Positions 6,979-14,375 are shown, numbered from the stretch's first letter. The stretch: DNA of 14,951 nucleotides from Gaiellasilicea sp035645095 (GCA_035645095.1 DASQNG010000150.1:1-14951); one strand, 5' to 3'. The notes: generated by a model from the sequence alone, not told the origin. Program-made: numbers and translations.

Positions 6979-7335
6979 CTGAGCTCGCTCGAACACGCCC
7001 GCCGTATCGCCGCTCTCGCCTCCGGGAAGCTGGCCGAGGACGTCGTCATCCTCGACATGCGCCCGGCCTGCGTCTTCACCGACTTCTTCGTCATCGCCAC
7101 CGGCCGGAACGCCCGGCAGACGAGCGCGATCTTCGACGAGGTCTACGCCCGGATGAAGGCCGACGTGGGGTTGACGCCGCGCAGCTCGGATGGCGCGAAG
7201 GAGGGGGACTGGATCATCGGCGACTACCTCGACGTCGTCCTCCACGTCTTCACCCCCGAGACCCGCGCTTTCTACCGCCTCGAGGAGCTGTGGGGCGACG
7301 TGCCCGCGGTCGAGCTCGAGGCCGCCGCGGGCTAG
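6979..7335 (+). CDS. rsfS: Ribosomal silencing factor RsfS
   Basis: RsfS binds uL14 on the 50S subunit and blocks subunit joining in starved cells. Family landmarks are AEDVVILDMR, TDFFVIATGRNARQTSAI, KEGDWIIGDYLDVVLHVFTPETRAFYRLEELWGD. The first in-frame ATG (7057) lies inside the conserved VVILDM segment, so starting there would lose about 26 conserved residues (SSLEHARRIAALASGKLAEDV). Upstream of it, back to the nadD stop in the same frame, there is no ATG, GTG or TTG. I therefore start at CTG 6979 (118 residues); CTG 6970 is the only other near-standard codon. nadD-rsfS adjacency is typical. Confidence 0.85.
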   Translation: MSSLEHARRIAALASGKLAEDVVILDMRPACVFTDFFVIATGRNARQTSAIFDEVYARMKADVGLTPRSSDGAKEGDWIIGDYLDVVLHVFTPETRAFYRLEELWGDVPAVELEAAAG

Positions 7336-7377
7336 CGCGCCCCCGCTCAGCCGGCCCCGACGCCACGCCGGAGAGGC

Positions 7378-7383
7378 TAGACT
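7378..7383 (+). promoter_or_regulatory. -10 box for tRNA-Ala
   Basis: TAGACT within GGCTAGACT ends 11 nt before the mature tRNA 5' end. It matches the GCTA-type -10 elements elsewhere in the window. A -35 is not evident at 17 nt. Confidence 0.5.
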
Positions 7384-7394
7384 GGGCGGCTCTT

Positions 7395-7467
7395 GGGGCC
7401 GTAGCTCAGCTGGGAGAGCGTTTGGCTGGCAGCCAAAAGGTCACGGGTTCGAGCCCCGTCGGCTCCA
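7395..7467 (+). tRNA. tRNA-Ala (anticodon GGC)
   Basis: A full cloverleaf folds by hand. The acceptor stem is GGGGCCG/CGGCTCC with a G3:U70 wobble, the alanine identity element. The D stem is GCTC/GAGC, and the anticodon stem TTTGG/CCAAA has loop CTGGCAG (anticodon GGC at 7428-7430). The variable loop is AGGTC, the T stem ACGGG/CCCGT and the T loop TTCGAGC. The discriminator is A at 7467. The 3' CCA is not encoded. Confidence 0.97.
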
Positions 7468-7519
7468 TTCCGCACGCTCGTCGTCCGGCCGCCGCGGCCA
7501 CCGGCACGAGCAGCGCCGC

Positions 7520-9403
7520 TCACGCGCCGTCCCGCGCCGCCGCCGTCCGCACGAGTGCCGTGAGCGTGGCGAGGTCGTACGCGCCGTGGTGGCGCCTCCC
7601 GTTGACGAAGAACGTCGGGGTGCCGGCGACACCGCTCGTGTCGGCGGACTCGACGTCGTCGAGCACGCGCGCCCGGTAGCGTCGCTCGCGCAGCTCCTCG
7701 GCGAAGCGTGCCGCGTCGAGCCGCAGCTCGGCTGCGTAGCCCAGGAGGTCGGCTGCGCGCAGCGCGTCCTGGCGGTCGAAGAGCAGGTCGTGCATCTCCC
7801 AGAACCGGCCCTGCGCTCCCGCCGCCTCGGCCGCCTCCGCCGCGAGCGGCGCGTGCGGGTGGACGTCCGCGAGGGGGAGGTGCCGGAAGACGTAGCGCAG
7901 CTCGCTGCCGGACGCGACGAGCAGGTCACGCACGACGTGCTCCGCCTGGCCGCAGAACGGGCACTCGAAGTCGCCGTACTCGACGAGCGTCACGGGGGCG
8001 TCGACCGGGCCACGGATGTGGTCGCGGTCGGGGTCGACGGGGACCACGAGGTCCTCGAGCGCCGGTGCCTCCGCGGCCGCGAGCCGCCGCCGCAGCGGCG
8101 CCGGCAGCCGCTCGACGGTTCGGAAGAGGACGACGCCGAGCAGCGACGCCGCCACCGAGGCGCCGAGGATCCCGATTTTCGCCTCGTCCAGCTGCTCGCC
8201 GGTGAACGTGAGGTCCGCGACGAAGAGCGACACGGTGAAGCCGATACCGGCGACTGCAGCGGCTCCGACGAGCGACGGGTACGGCACCCCGAGCGGGAAC
8301 CCTCCGAGCCTGCGGCGGGTCACGAGCCACGCCGCTCCGGAGATGCCCACGAGCTTCCCGACGACGAGGCCGGCCAGGATCCCGAGGGTGATCGGCGAGT
8401 CGAGCGCGCGCGCGACCGCGCCGCCGCCGAGGTCGACGCCGGCGTTGGCAAGCGCGAAGACCGGCACGACCACGAAGCTCGTCCACGGGTGGAGCCGGTA
8501 CTGGAGCCGCTCGTTGGGCGAAATCGCCGCCTCGACACCGAGCCGCGCCGAGAAGGCGAGCTGCGGCGTCGGTTGCTCCCGGAACGCGCGCGCGAGTTCC
8601 GTGACGTCGCCCACCTTCTCTCGCGACGGCAGCCACGCCGTCGTCAGCAGCCCAAGCAGGACGCCGGCGATCGTGGGATGGACGCCGGACTCGAACATGG
8701 CGATCCAGATGCAGACGCCGACGACGACGTACGCGGGGCTGCGCCAGATGCGCAGGTAGCGCAGCCCGAGCACGACGGCGAACAGGCTGCCCGCGACGGC
8801 GAGCGCGGTCAAAGAGACCTCCTCCGTGTAGAAGAGGCCGATCACTGCGAGCGCGGCCACGTCGTCGACGATCACGAGCGTCAGGACGAAGGCACGCAAC
8901 CGAAGCGACCCCGAGCCGCCGACGAATGCCAGGACGGCCAGCGCGAATGCCGTGTCCGTCGCGATCACGATCCCCCAGCCGCGTGCACCCGGCCCGCCGC
9001 CGTTCAGCGCGAGGTAGAGCAGCGCCGGCACGATCATCCCTCCGAGCGCGGCCGCGACCGGTGTCGCCAGGCGACGCCGGTCACGCAGCTCACCCATGTC
9101 GAGCTCGCGGCGGATCTCCAGTCCGACGACGAAGAAGAAGAACGTCATCAGACCGTCGTTGACCCAGTGCCGCAGGTCCTCCGCCAGGTGCCAGTCGCCG
9201 AGCCGGAGCGAGAGCTCCGTCGACCAGAACCCGTCGTAGCCCGCAGGGGCAATGTTCGCCCACCCGAGCGCGGCGACGGCGGCCGCGAGCAACGCCGCGG
9301 CGCCGGCCGTCTCCGTCGCGAGGAACTGGCGCAGCGGCACGCCGGCGCTCCGCGCCCAGGCGGTGCGGCTGCCCCGGGCGGCGTCCCTCGTGGAGCTGCT
9401 CAC
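7520..9403 (-). CDS. nhaA: Fused Na+/H+ antiporter NhaA and DsbA-type thioredoxin
   Basis: The first ~430 residues are NhaA, which exports sodium in exchange for protons. Numbering from GTG 9403, IATDTAFA has D150 (E. coli D133), IVDDVAAL has the ion-binding pair D180-D181, and VVGKLVGIS carries K350 in the K300 position. About 11-12 hydrophobic segments are visible. The last ~180 residues are a DsbA/thioredoxin domain. It starts GPVDAPVTLVEYGDFECPFC with redox cysteines C481 and C484, and GVAGTPTFFVNG holds the cis-proline (P596). Total length is 627 residues. Such fusions are known in actinobacteria. A GTG at 9433 would add ten residues but lacks a ribosome binding site; GTG 9403 sits just after an inverted repeat and a TAGCGT. 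The DUF2934 gene lies just upstream in the same direction. Confidence 0.93.
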   Translation of the reverse strand: MSSSTRDAARGSRTAWARSAGVPLRQFLATETAGAAALLAAAVAALGWANIAPAGYDGFWSTELSLRLGDWHLAEDLRHWVNDGLMTFFFFVVGLEIRRELDMGELRDRRRLATPVAAALGGMIVPALLYLALNGGGPGARGWGIVIATDTAFALAVLAFVGGSGSLRLRAFVLTLVIVDDVAALAVIGLFYTEEVSLTALAVAGSLFAVVLGLRYLRIWRSPAYVVVGVCIWIAMFESGVHPTIAGVLLGLLTTAWLPSREKVGDVTELARAFREQPTPQLAFSARLGVEAAISPNERLQYRLHPWTSFVVVPVFALANAGVDLGGGAVARALDSPITLGILAGLVVGKLVGISGAAWLVTRRRLGGFPLGVPYPSLVGAAAVAGIGFTVSLFVADLTFTGEQLDEAKIGILGASVAASLLGVVLFRTVERLPAPLRRRLAAAEAPALEDLVVPVDPDRDHIRGPVDAPVTLVEYGDFECPFCGQAEHVVRDLLVASGSELRYVFRHLPLADVHPHAPLAAEAAEAAGAQGRFWEMHDLLFDRQDALRAADLLGYAAELRLDAARFAEELRERRYRARVLDDVESADTSGVAGTPTFFVNGRRHHGAYDLATLTALVRTAAARDGA

Positions 9404-9404
9404 C

Positions 9405-9432
9405 TGCCGCACGCTACTGCGCGCGTGCGGCA
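9405..9432. repeat. 10-bp perfect inverted repeat at the nhaA start
   Basis: TGCCGCACGC (9405-9414) and GCGTGCGGCA (9423-9432) are perfect reverse complements around an 8-nt loop. The repeat ends one base from the preferred nhaA GTG (9401-9403). It covers a possible minus-strand -10 (TAGCGT) and the only purine-rich bases before the start. It could be an operator, an RNA hairpin occluding the ribosome site, or an attenuator between the DUF2934 gene and nhaA. Confidence 0.6.
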
Positions 9433-9442
9433 CGTCGGAGGC

Positions 9443-9631
9443 TCAGCGCCGCGGCTCGGCGCCGAGCTCGGCCGCTGCGCGCTCCCAGTTCTCCTTCGCG
9501 CTGCCGCCCTCGCCCGACTCCCAGATCTCGTAGGCGCGCTGCGCGATCACGTCGTACGGCACGTCGTTGCGGTGCCGGTTTCCGTCGCTGTCGCGTGCGA
9601 CCGGCTCGTCGGACACGGTGGCGTGGTTCAT
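9443..9631 (-). CDS. DUF2934-type small protein
   Basis: This 62-residue protein has a polar N-terminus and then VPYDVIAQRAYEIWESGEGGSAKENWERAAAEL. That matches the DUF2934 pattern, an IA.RAYE.WE helix, a Gly-rich turn and a W..AE.EL helix. The family has no established function. The ATG at 9631 is the only start in frame. An AAGGAG lies 20 nt upstream (9653-9658) with a 13-nt hairpin sequence in between. The gene ends 39 nt before the preferred nhaA-dsbA start on the same strand, so the two may be co-transcribed. Confidence 0.75.
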   Translation of the reverse strand: MNHATVSDEPVARDSDGNRHRNDVPYDVIAQRAYEIWESGEGGSAKENWERAAAELGAEPRR

Positions 9632-9638
9632 CCGTCGG

Positions 9639-9658
9639 CTCGTTTCACGAGTCTCCTT
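9639..9658 (-). promoter_or_regulatory. Distant Shine-Dalgarno with intervening hairpin before the DUF2934 gene
   Basis: On the minus strand AAGGAG (9658-9653) is followed by A, then CTCGT-GAA-ACGAG (9651-9639, a 5-bp stem), then 7 nt to the ATG. Without the hairpin the spacing is a normal 8 nt. Alternatively the same Shine-Dalgarno serves a six-codon reading frame, GTG at 9648 to TGA at 9628, whose stop overlaps the DUF2934 ATG. Confidence 0.45.
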
Positions 9659-9739
9659 GCGCGAACGGCGATCGCATACCGGGGTCGCCGGTCGTGAATC
9701 CCGCGGAGGGGGCGGCCGCGGAAGCTCGAAAGAACGGCC

Positions 9740-11002
9740 ATGGACGGGGTTCGCAGGCGCCGCGCGACCGCCGCAGCAGCTCTGGCGCTCGCGCTCGTGG
9801 GCAGCGTGCTCGCGGTCGCCCCGGCGCTCGAGCCGAGACCGGCCGCCGCGGCGAAGGCGCAGGCACAGGCGGCGCCTCTGCGCCTCACGACCGCGGTACC
9901 GGGGTGGCTGGCGCCCGGTGTCGCCTTCTCCGTCGCGGGCTGGGCCGACTCCGGCGAGCGCGTGGACCTCCGTGTCGGCGGCGTGCGCGTCGCGTCGGCT
10001 ACCGCCGGCCGCCTGGGCCGATTCACGCTCCGCGGGCGGACGCCGCTCCGCGCGGGCGAGTACCCGCTCGTGCTGGGGACGCCGTCGCGGCGTGCGTCCG
10101 CCGGGCGGCTCGTCGTACGGCCCGTGACGCTGGCGGCCGGGGGCGACGTGAACCTCGGCGACCGCATCGGAGCGGCGATCCAGAGCGACGGTCCGCACGC
10201 GCCGTGGCGGCACGTGGCGCCGCTCCTCCGCGCCGCCGATCTCGCGGTCGTGAACCTCGAGTGCGCGGTCTCCGACCGCGGCGCACCGGTCGACAAGGAG
10301 TACGTCTTCCGCGGCCCGCCCTGGGCCCTCGCGGGTGCAGCCCGTGCGGGCGTCGACGCCGTCTCCGTCGCGAACAACCACGCCCTCGACTACGGGAGCG
10401 AGGCGTTCCTCGACACGCTCGTCCGCGCCCGCCGCGCCGGGATCGAGCCCTTCGGCGGCGGTCGCGACCTGGCCGGCGCGCGCAGGCCCGTCCTGTTCGA
10501 GCGCGGCGGCCTGCGGATCGCACTGCTCGGCTACTCCGACGTGCGCCCGCTCGGCTTCGACGCGGCACCTGGAAAGCCCGGGACCGCGCGGGCGGACACC
10601 GGGTGGATCGCCGAGGACGTGCGAGCGGCACGCCGTCGCGCCGACGTCGTCGTCGTCTACTTCCACTGGGGCGTCGAGCTCGCGCGGCAGCCCGACGCGC
10701 GGCAGCGCACGTTCGGGGACGCAGCGCTCGCGGCGGGTGCGGCGGTGGTGCTCGGCGCGCACCCGCACGTGCTGCAGCCCGTCGAGCGGCGTGGCCGCAG
10801 GGTCGTGGCGTGGAGCCTCGGGAACTTCGTCTTCGGCGCAGTGTCCCCCGGCACCACCGCGAGCGGGATCCTGCTCGTCCGGCTCGGCACGGACGGCGTC
10901 CGCGGCGCCGAGCTCGTACCCGCGCGCATCGACGGCTTCACGCCGGTACCCGACGCAGCACGGGCCGCAGCCGCGCTCCGCCGGCTGGCACCTCCGGCCT
11001 GA
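9740..11002 (+). CDS. Exported CapA/PgsA-family (PGA_cap) protein
   Basis: This 420-residue protein has a signal peptide: basic MDGVRRRRA, a hydrophobic core at about 10-30 and an alanine-rich cleavage region near 35-42. A beta-rich Ig-like segment follows (about 45-128). The CapA metallophosphatase-like fold then shows GGDVNLG (D136), NLECAVS, NNHALDYG (N212, N213, H214, D217), YFHWGVE (H309), GAHPHVLQ (H341, H343) and SLGNFVF. These are the conserved metal-site motifs of the family. CapA/PgsA proteins are linked to poly-gamma-glutamate capsule synthesis, but no capB/capC partners are present, so its substrate is unknown. The ATG has only a weak AAAGAA ribosome site. It is divergent from the DUF2934-nhaA pair across a 108-bp gap. 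Confidence 0.88.
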   Translation: MDGVRRRRATAAAALALALVGSVLAVAPALEPRPAAAAKAQAQAAPLRLTTAVPGWLAPGVAFSVAGWADSGERVDLRVGGVRVASATAGRLGRFTLRGRTPLRAGEYPLVLGTPSRRASAGRLVVRPVTLAAGGDVNLGDRIGAAIQSDGPHAPWRHVAPLLRAADLAVVNLECAVSDRGAPVDKEYVFRGPPWALAGAARAGVDAVSVANNHALDYGSEAFLDTLVRARRAGIEPFGGGRDLAGARRPVLFERGGLRIALLGYSDVRPLGFDAAPGKPGTARADTGWIAEDVRAARRRADVVVVYFHWGVELARQPDARQRTFGDAALAAGAAVVLGAHPHVLQPVERRGRRVVAWSLGNFVFGAVSPGTTASGILLVRLGTDGVRGAELVPARIDGFTPVPDAARAAAALRRLAPPA

Positions 11003-11075
11003 TCGGCGCCGCGGCCCGGGGTAGCGCCCCTGCGCGCAGCCGTCACCGGCTCGCACCGATCCCCACACCTGCCGG

Positions 11076-11089
11076 ACGTCCTCGGACGT
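11076..11089. promoter_or_regulatory. 14-bp dyad upstream of the kinase pseudogene
   Basis: ACGTCC-TC-GGACGT is a perfect palindrome of two 6-bp arms with a 2-bp centre. It lies 16 nt before the first possible ATG of the broken kinase gene. It could be a relict operator. It could also be chance in GC-rich DNA. Confidence 0.3.
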
Positions 11090-11105
11090 TGTCCCAGCAG
11101 CAGGT

Positions 11106-12310
11106 ATGACCTCGGTAGACGGCATCGTCCGGGCGCGTCCCTGGAGGCAGTACGCGGGTGGCGCAGGCGCTCGCCAGGAGCGGCGAGGACAGCGACGCTC
11201 CTGCGCAGCGCGTGCGAGCGGTTGACGCAGGACTTCGGGTAGCGCAGGAGCGCGCTCTTCCGGAACGACCCAGACCCCGGCAGCGTGCCCGTCGCCGTCT
11301 GCGGCTGGGATCACGTCGAGGTCCGGCGAGGGCAGCTGCTGCCGCTCGAGGACTGGCCGCTCCTCCACCATGCCGCCGGCACCGGCGGCGCCGTCCACGC
11401 CGCGGACGCGCAGGTCGACCACGACCTCCCGCCCGAGGTTGCGGGCGCGCTCGGCGTCCGTTCCGTCGCCGCGACGCCGCTCCTCGCCGCCGATGACTGC
11501 CTGGGCTTCGTGCTCGTCGACCGGGGCGGGGTCTCGTTCGAGGCCACCCTCGACGGCCTCGCGCTGACGGCGGCAGCGGCGATCTCCGCGACTCTCGCGC
11601 CGATCCTCGGCTCGAGGAGAGCAGGCGCGTCGGCGGCCTGAAGACCAGTTCATCGCGCTCGCCTCCCACGAGCTCCGGGCGCCGATCGCAGGGATCACGG
11701 AATCACGGTCACTCTCCGCGAGCGCGCCGACGACCTCCGTCCTGAGCAGGTCGAGATCCTGGCAGCGGACGCTGTACCACCAGTCCGACCCGATGTGGAA
11801 GCTCGTCGACCAGCTGCTCGACCTGACGCGGCTCGAGGCGAACGCCGTCCCGACCAGGCCCTTGCCGCTCGCGTCCGGGAGCGCGTCGACGGGCTTCTGC
11901 GCGAGCTCGTTCCGGACCGGATCGGCGACGTGCGAGTCGACGTGCGCGAGGACGTCAGCGCTGCCGCCGACCCCGACGGCTTCGATCGCATCCTGTCGAA
12001 CCGGACCACGAACGCGTTCCGGTGCGGCGCGCCGCCGGTGACGAGCGCCGCGTACCAGCTCGACACCAACTTCCGCCTCTTCGTCGAGGATCGCGGCTCA
12101 GGCCCCCCGCGGCGGAGTTCGCACCGAGGCTCTTCGACCGGTTCGCGCGCGCGGCGCCCTCGGCCGCCGACGGCGGCTCCCGGCTCGGCCTCGCGATCGC
12201 GCAGATCGTTCGCGCTGCCCAGGGCGGCCGGCTGCTCTACGAGGACGACGCCGCAAGGAGCGCGTTTCCAGCTCGTGCTGCGGGTGCGACCGGCAGCCGA
12301 CGGCGGCTGA
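11106..12310 (+). pseudogene. Broken GAF-domain sensor histidine kinase
   Basis: A GAF-HisKA-HATPase kinase can be read only by changing frame repeatedly. Pieces in order: VAQALARSGEDSDA (11158 on), LLRSACERLTQDFG then an in-frame TAG at 11240-11242 (probably once Tyr), ALFRNDPDPGSVPVAVCGWD through the GAF domain to 11641, and LEESRRVGGLK. The phosphorylation motif DQFIALASHELRAPIAG follows (His codon 11667-11669), then VTLRERADDLRPEQVEIL, LVDQLLDLTRLEA and an N-box-like ILSNRTTNAF (about 11989-12018). Then come VEDRGSG, APRLFDRFARA and GSRLGLAIA (G2 box with Gly to Arg), and ARFQLVL. At least eight frame changes occur within 1.2 kb while both flanking genes are intact. True gene decay is my preferred reading; local assembly error is the alternative. 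Confidence 0.85.
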
Positions 12311-12354
12311 CGCTGCCCGTGCAGCCTGCCGCTGCGCGTGAGAGGGTGCGGCGC

Positions 12355-13359
12355 GTGAACCGGCAGATCACGCTCGCGGCGCGGCCCGTCGGGTTCCCGC
12401 GCGAGTCCGACTTCGCGCTCGTCGAGGCGCCGGTGCCGGAGCCGGGCCCCGGGGAGGTGCTCGTGCGTTCGCTCTGGCTCTCGCTCGATCCGTACATGCG
12501 CGGCCGCATGAGCGAGGCGCGCTCGTACGCGCGCGCGACGGAGCTCGGCGAGGTGATGACGGGGCAGGTGGTGGGGGAGGTCGTCTCGAGCGGCGACGGC
12601 CGCTTCGGGCCCGGCGACCACGTCATCGGGCAGCTCGGCTGGCAGGAGTTCGCGGTCGCCCGGGGCGGCGCGTTGCGGAAGGTCGACCCGGCTCTCGCGC
12701 CGCTCCCCGTCTGGCTGCACGTGCTCGGCACGACAGGGCTGACGGCGTACTTCGGCCTCCTCGACGTGGGACGACCGCGCCCGGGCGACACCGTCGTCGT
12801 CTCCGGCGCCGCAGGGGCCGTCGGCCAGCTCGTCGGGCAGCTCGCCCGCGTCGCCGGCTGCCACACCGTCGGCATCGCCGGCGGGGCGGAGAAGGTGCGC
12901 GACCTCACGGAGCTCTACGGCTACGACGCCGGCATCGACTACAAGGGCGACGACGTGAACGCGGCGCTGAAGGGCGCATGCCCACGCGGCGCCGACGTGT
13001 ACTTCGACAACGTCGGCGGCGCCCTCTCCGAGACGGTGTTCCGCCGGCTCGCCGTAGGCGCGCGCGTCGTGATCTGCGGCCAGATCTCCCAGTACAACCT
13101 CACCGAGCCCGAGCTCTCACCGCGCAACCTCGGCTTCCTGATCGTCTCCCGCGCGCGCCTCGAGGGCTTCCTCGTCTCCGATTTCGCCCACCGCTTCGAG
13201 GAGGGGATCCGGCGCCTCGGCGGTCTGCTGGCCGAGGGCCGCCTGCGCTACCGCGAGGACGTCACCGACGGGCTCGAGCACGCGCCTCGCGCGTTCATCG
13301 GCATGCTCCGCGGCGAGAACCGCGGCAAGGCGCTCGTCCGCGTCGCCGGCGACGGTTAG
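12355..13359 (+). CDS. CurA-like NADP-dependent oxidoreductase (zinc-independent MDR)
   Basis: This 334-residue medium-chain dehydrogenase/reductase is of the leukotriene B4 dehydrogenase / curcumin reductase type, which reduces activated alkenes with NADPH. Landmarks are LSLDPYMRGRMSEARSY near residues 40-58, the early GQVVGEVV, LGTTGLTAYFGL, the dinucleotide motif SGAAGAVGQLVGQ (150-162), YDAGIDYK, ADVYFDNVGG and the late GKALVRV end. No zinc-binding cysteines are seen. The GTG at 12355 is chosen because AGAGGG at 12341-12346 lies just upstream and the family's first strand (RQITLAARP) follows at once; GTG 12346 is possible. It follows the kinase pseudogene by 44 bp and meets the DUF72 gene tail-to-tail. 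The natural substrate is unknown. Confidence 0.92.
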   Translation: MNRQITLAARPVGFPRESDFALVEAPVPEPGPGEVLVRSLWLSLDPYMRGRMSEARSYARATELGEVMTGQVVGEVVSSGDGRFGPGDHVIGQLGWQEFAVARGGALRKVDPALAPLPVWLHVLGTTGLTAYFGLLDVGRPRPGDTVVVSGAAGAVGQLVGQLARVAGCHTVGIAGGAEKVRDLTELYGYDAGIDYKGDDVNAALKGACPRGADVYFDNVGGALSETVFRRLAVGARVVICGQISQYNLTEPELSPRNLGFLIVSRARLEGFLVSDFAHRFEEGIRRLGGLLAEGRLRYREDVTDGLEHAPRAFIGMLRGENRGKALVRVAGDG

Positions 13360-14336
13360 GCGACCGGCACGCCCGCGTCGGCGAGCGCGTGCCGCAGCAT
13401 CATCGCGTTGGCCGGAGCCTGGGCCACGAGCCCCTTGCGCGGGTCGCCCGCGACCTCGTGCGGGTCGAGCCCCTCGAGGCCGCCGAACGACGGCATCGTC
13501 GACCGGCCGTTGTTGTTGAACATCGCGTAGACGCGCTCGGCCTCGCCGGCCAGCTCGCGCAACGGCGGCACCCACTCGCGCAGCTCGTCTCCCGAGTAGA
13601 GGTAGTCGAACCGCTCTGCGGCGCTGCCCGTGCGCCGGTTCCACGTCGCCGCGTTCCGGCCGTGGAAGCGGACGTACGCGGTCGCGGAGGTGCGTGCGAC
13701 GACGGTCGGGACGAGGTTCCTCGCCTTCGTCCGCGGCGCGTCGACGACGACGTACGTGAGCCCGCGGCTCTCGAGGAACGCCAGCGTCTCGGCGCGACCC
13801 TCGTCGTCGAGCCAGCTGCGGTGCCGGAACTCGACGAACACCTCGTCGCCCCGCAGCTGCTCCTGTGCCCACTCGACGTAATCGAGGGACGCCGGCTTGC
13901 GCACGACGTACGGCGCGAGCTGGAGCAGGATCCCGCCGAGCTTCCCCGTCTGCCGCAGCGGCTCGAGAGCGGTGGAGAAGCGGCGGAAGACCTCCGCCCG
14001 CAGCTCGCGCGGGGGCCGGTCGACGCGTCCCCGCTCGTCGACCGGCATCGCGTCCCGCAGGTCATCCGGGAGCGCCTCGACCTTCACGGGGTGGCGGGTC
14101 ATCAGGCCGAACGCCTTCACGTGCATCGTGAAGCCCGGCGGCGTTCGCTGCGCCCAGTCCGCGACGAGCGCCGCGTCCGGCAGCCGGTAGTACGTCGAGT
14201 TCGCCTCCGTGGTCGTGAAGCGCTCGGCGTAGTGGCGCAGGCGCTCCTCGCCGGAGCGAACGCCGGGCGGATACCAGACCTTCGTCAGCGTCTCGTCCGC
14301 CCACGAGCACGTGCCGACCCGCACCGTCGCCGTCAC
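13356..14336 (-). CDS. DUF72 (YecE-like) TIM-barrel protein
   Basis: This 326-residue protein carries the DUF72 signature: VRVGTCSWAD at the start, a WYPPGV segment, FTTTEANSTYYRLP (E44, N46, Y49), FGLMTRHP, the strand GGILLQLAP, VEFRHRSW (168-175), TSATAYVRFHGR and VYAMFNNN near 285-291. These conserved polar residues line the barrel mouth, but the family's reaction is not established. The start is GTG at 14336. A TTTCCG...TACGAT promoter ends 6 nt before it and there is no Shine-Dalgarno, so a leaderless mRNA is likely. Its stop codon interleaves with that of the convergent oxidoreductase gene. Confidence 0.93.
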   Translation of the reverse strand: MTATVRVGTCSWADETLTKVWYPPGVRSGEERLRHYAERFTTTEANSTYYRLPDAALVADWAQRTPPGFTMHVKAFGLMTRHPVKVEALPDDLRDAMPVDERGRVDRPPRELRAEVFRRFSTALEPLRQTGKLGGILLQLAPYVVRKPASLDYVEWAQEQLRGDEVFVEFRHRSWLDDEGRAETLAFLESRGLTYVVVDAPRTKARNLVPTVVARTSATAYVRFHGRNAATWNRRTGSAAERFDYLYSGDELREWVPPLRELAGEAERVYAMFNNNGRSTMPSFGGLEGLDPHEVAGDPRKGLVAQAPANAMMLRHALADAGVPVA

Positions 14337-14342
14337 CGGGTG

Positions 14343-14371
14343 ATCGTACGTCCTCGGGGCGGGCGCGGAAA
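14343..14371 (-). promoter_or_regulatory. Promoter for the DUF72 gene
   Basis: On the minus strand TTTCCG (14371-14366) is followed by a 17-nt spacer and TACGAT (14348-14343). The -10 ends 6 nt before the GTG start, which predicts a transcript beginning at or one base from the start codon. Confidence 0.4.
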
Positions 14372-14375
14372 GCGC

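Noticed and set aside
7468..7519. Possible terminator after tRNA-Ala (GGCCGCCGCGGCC)
   Set aside because: The stem is only about 5 bp with no U-run, and such GC palindromes are frequent by chance here.
7190..9697. Long plus-strand ORF (835 codons) opposite the nhaA-dsbA gene
   Set aside because: It is Arg/Glu-rich shadow sequence antisense to a clear NhaA-DsbA gene and also runs through the tRNA-Ala gene; no domain is seen.
11285..11641. Stand-alone GAF-domain protein
   Set aside because: The sequence continues on both sides as kinase fragments in other frames, so this is a piece of the pseudogene and not a complete gene.
9443..11698. 751-codon minus-strand ORF covering capA and part of the kinase remnant
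   Set aside because: Only its last 62 residues (the DUF2934 protein) look real; the rest is Arg/Pro-rich antisense shadow of capA.
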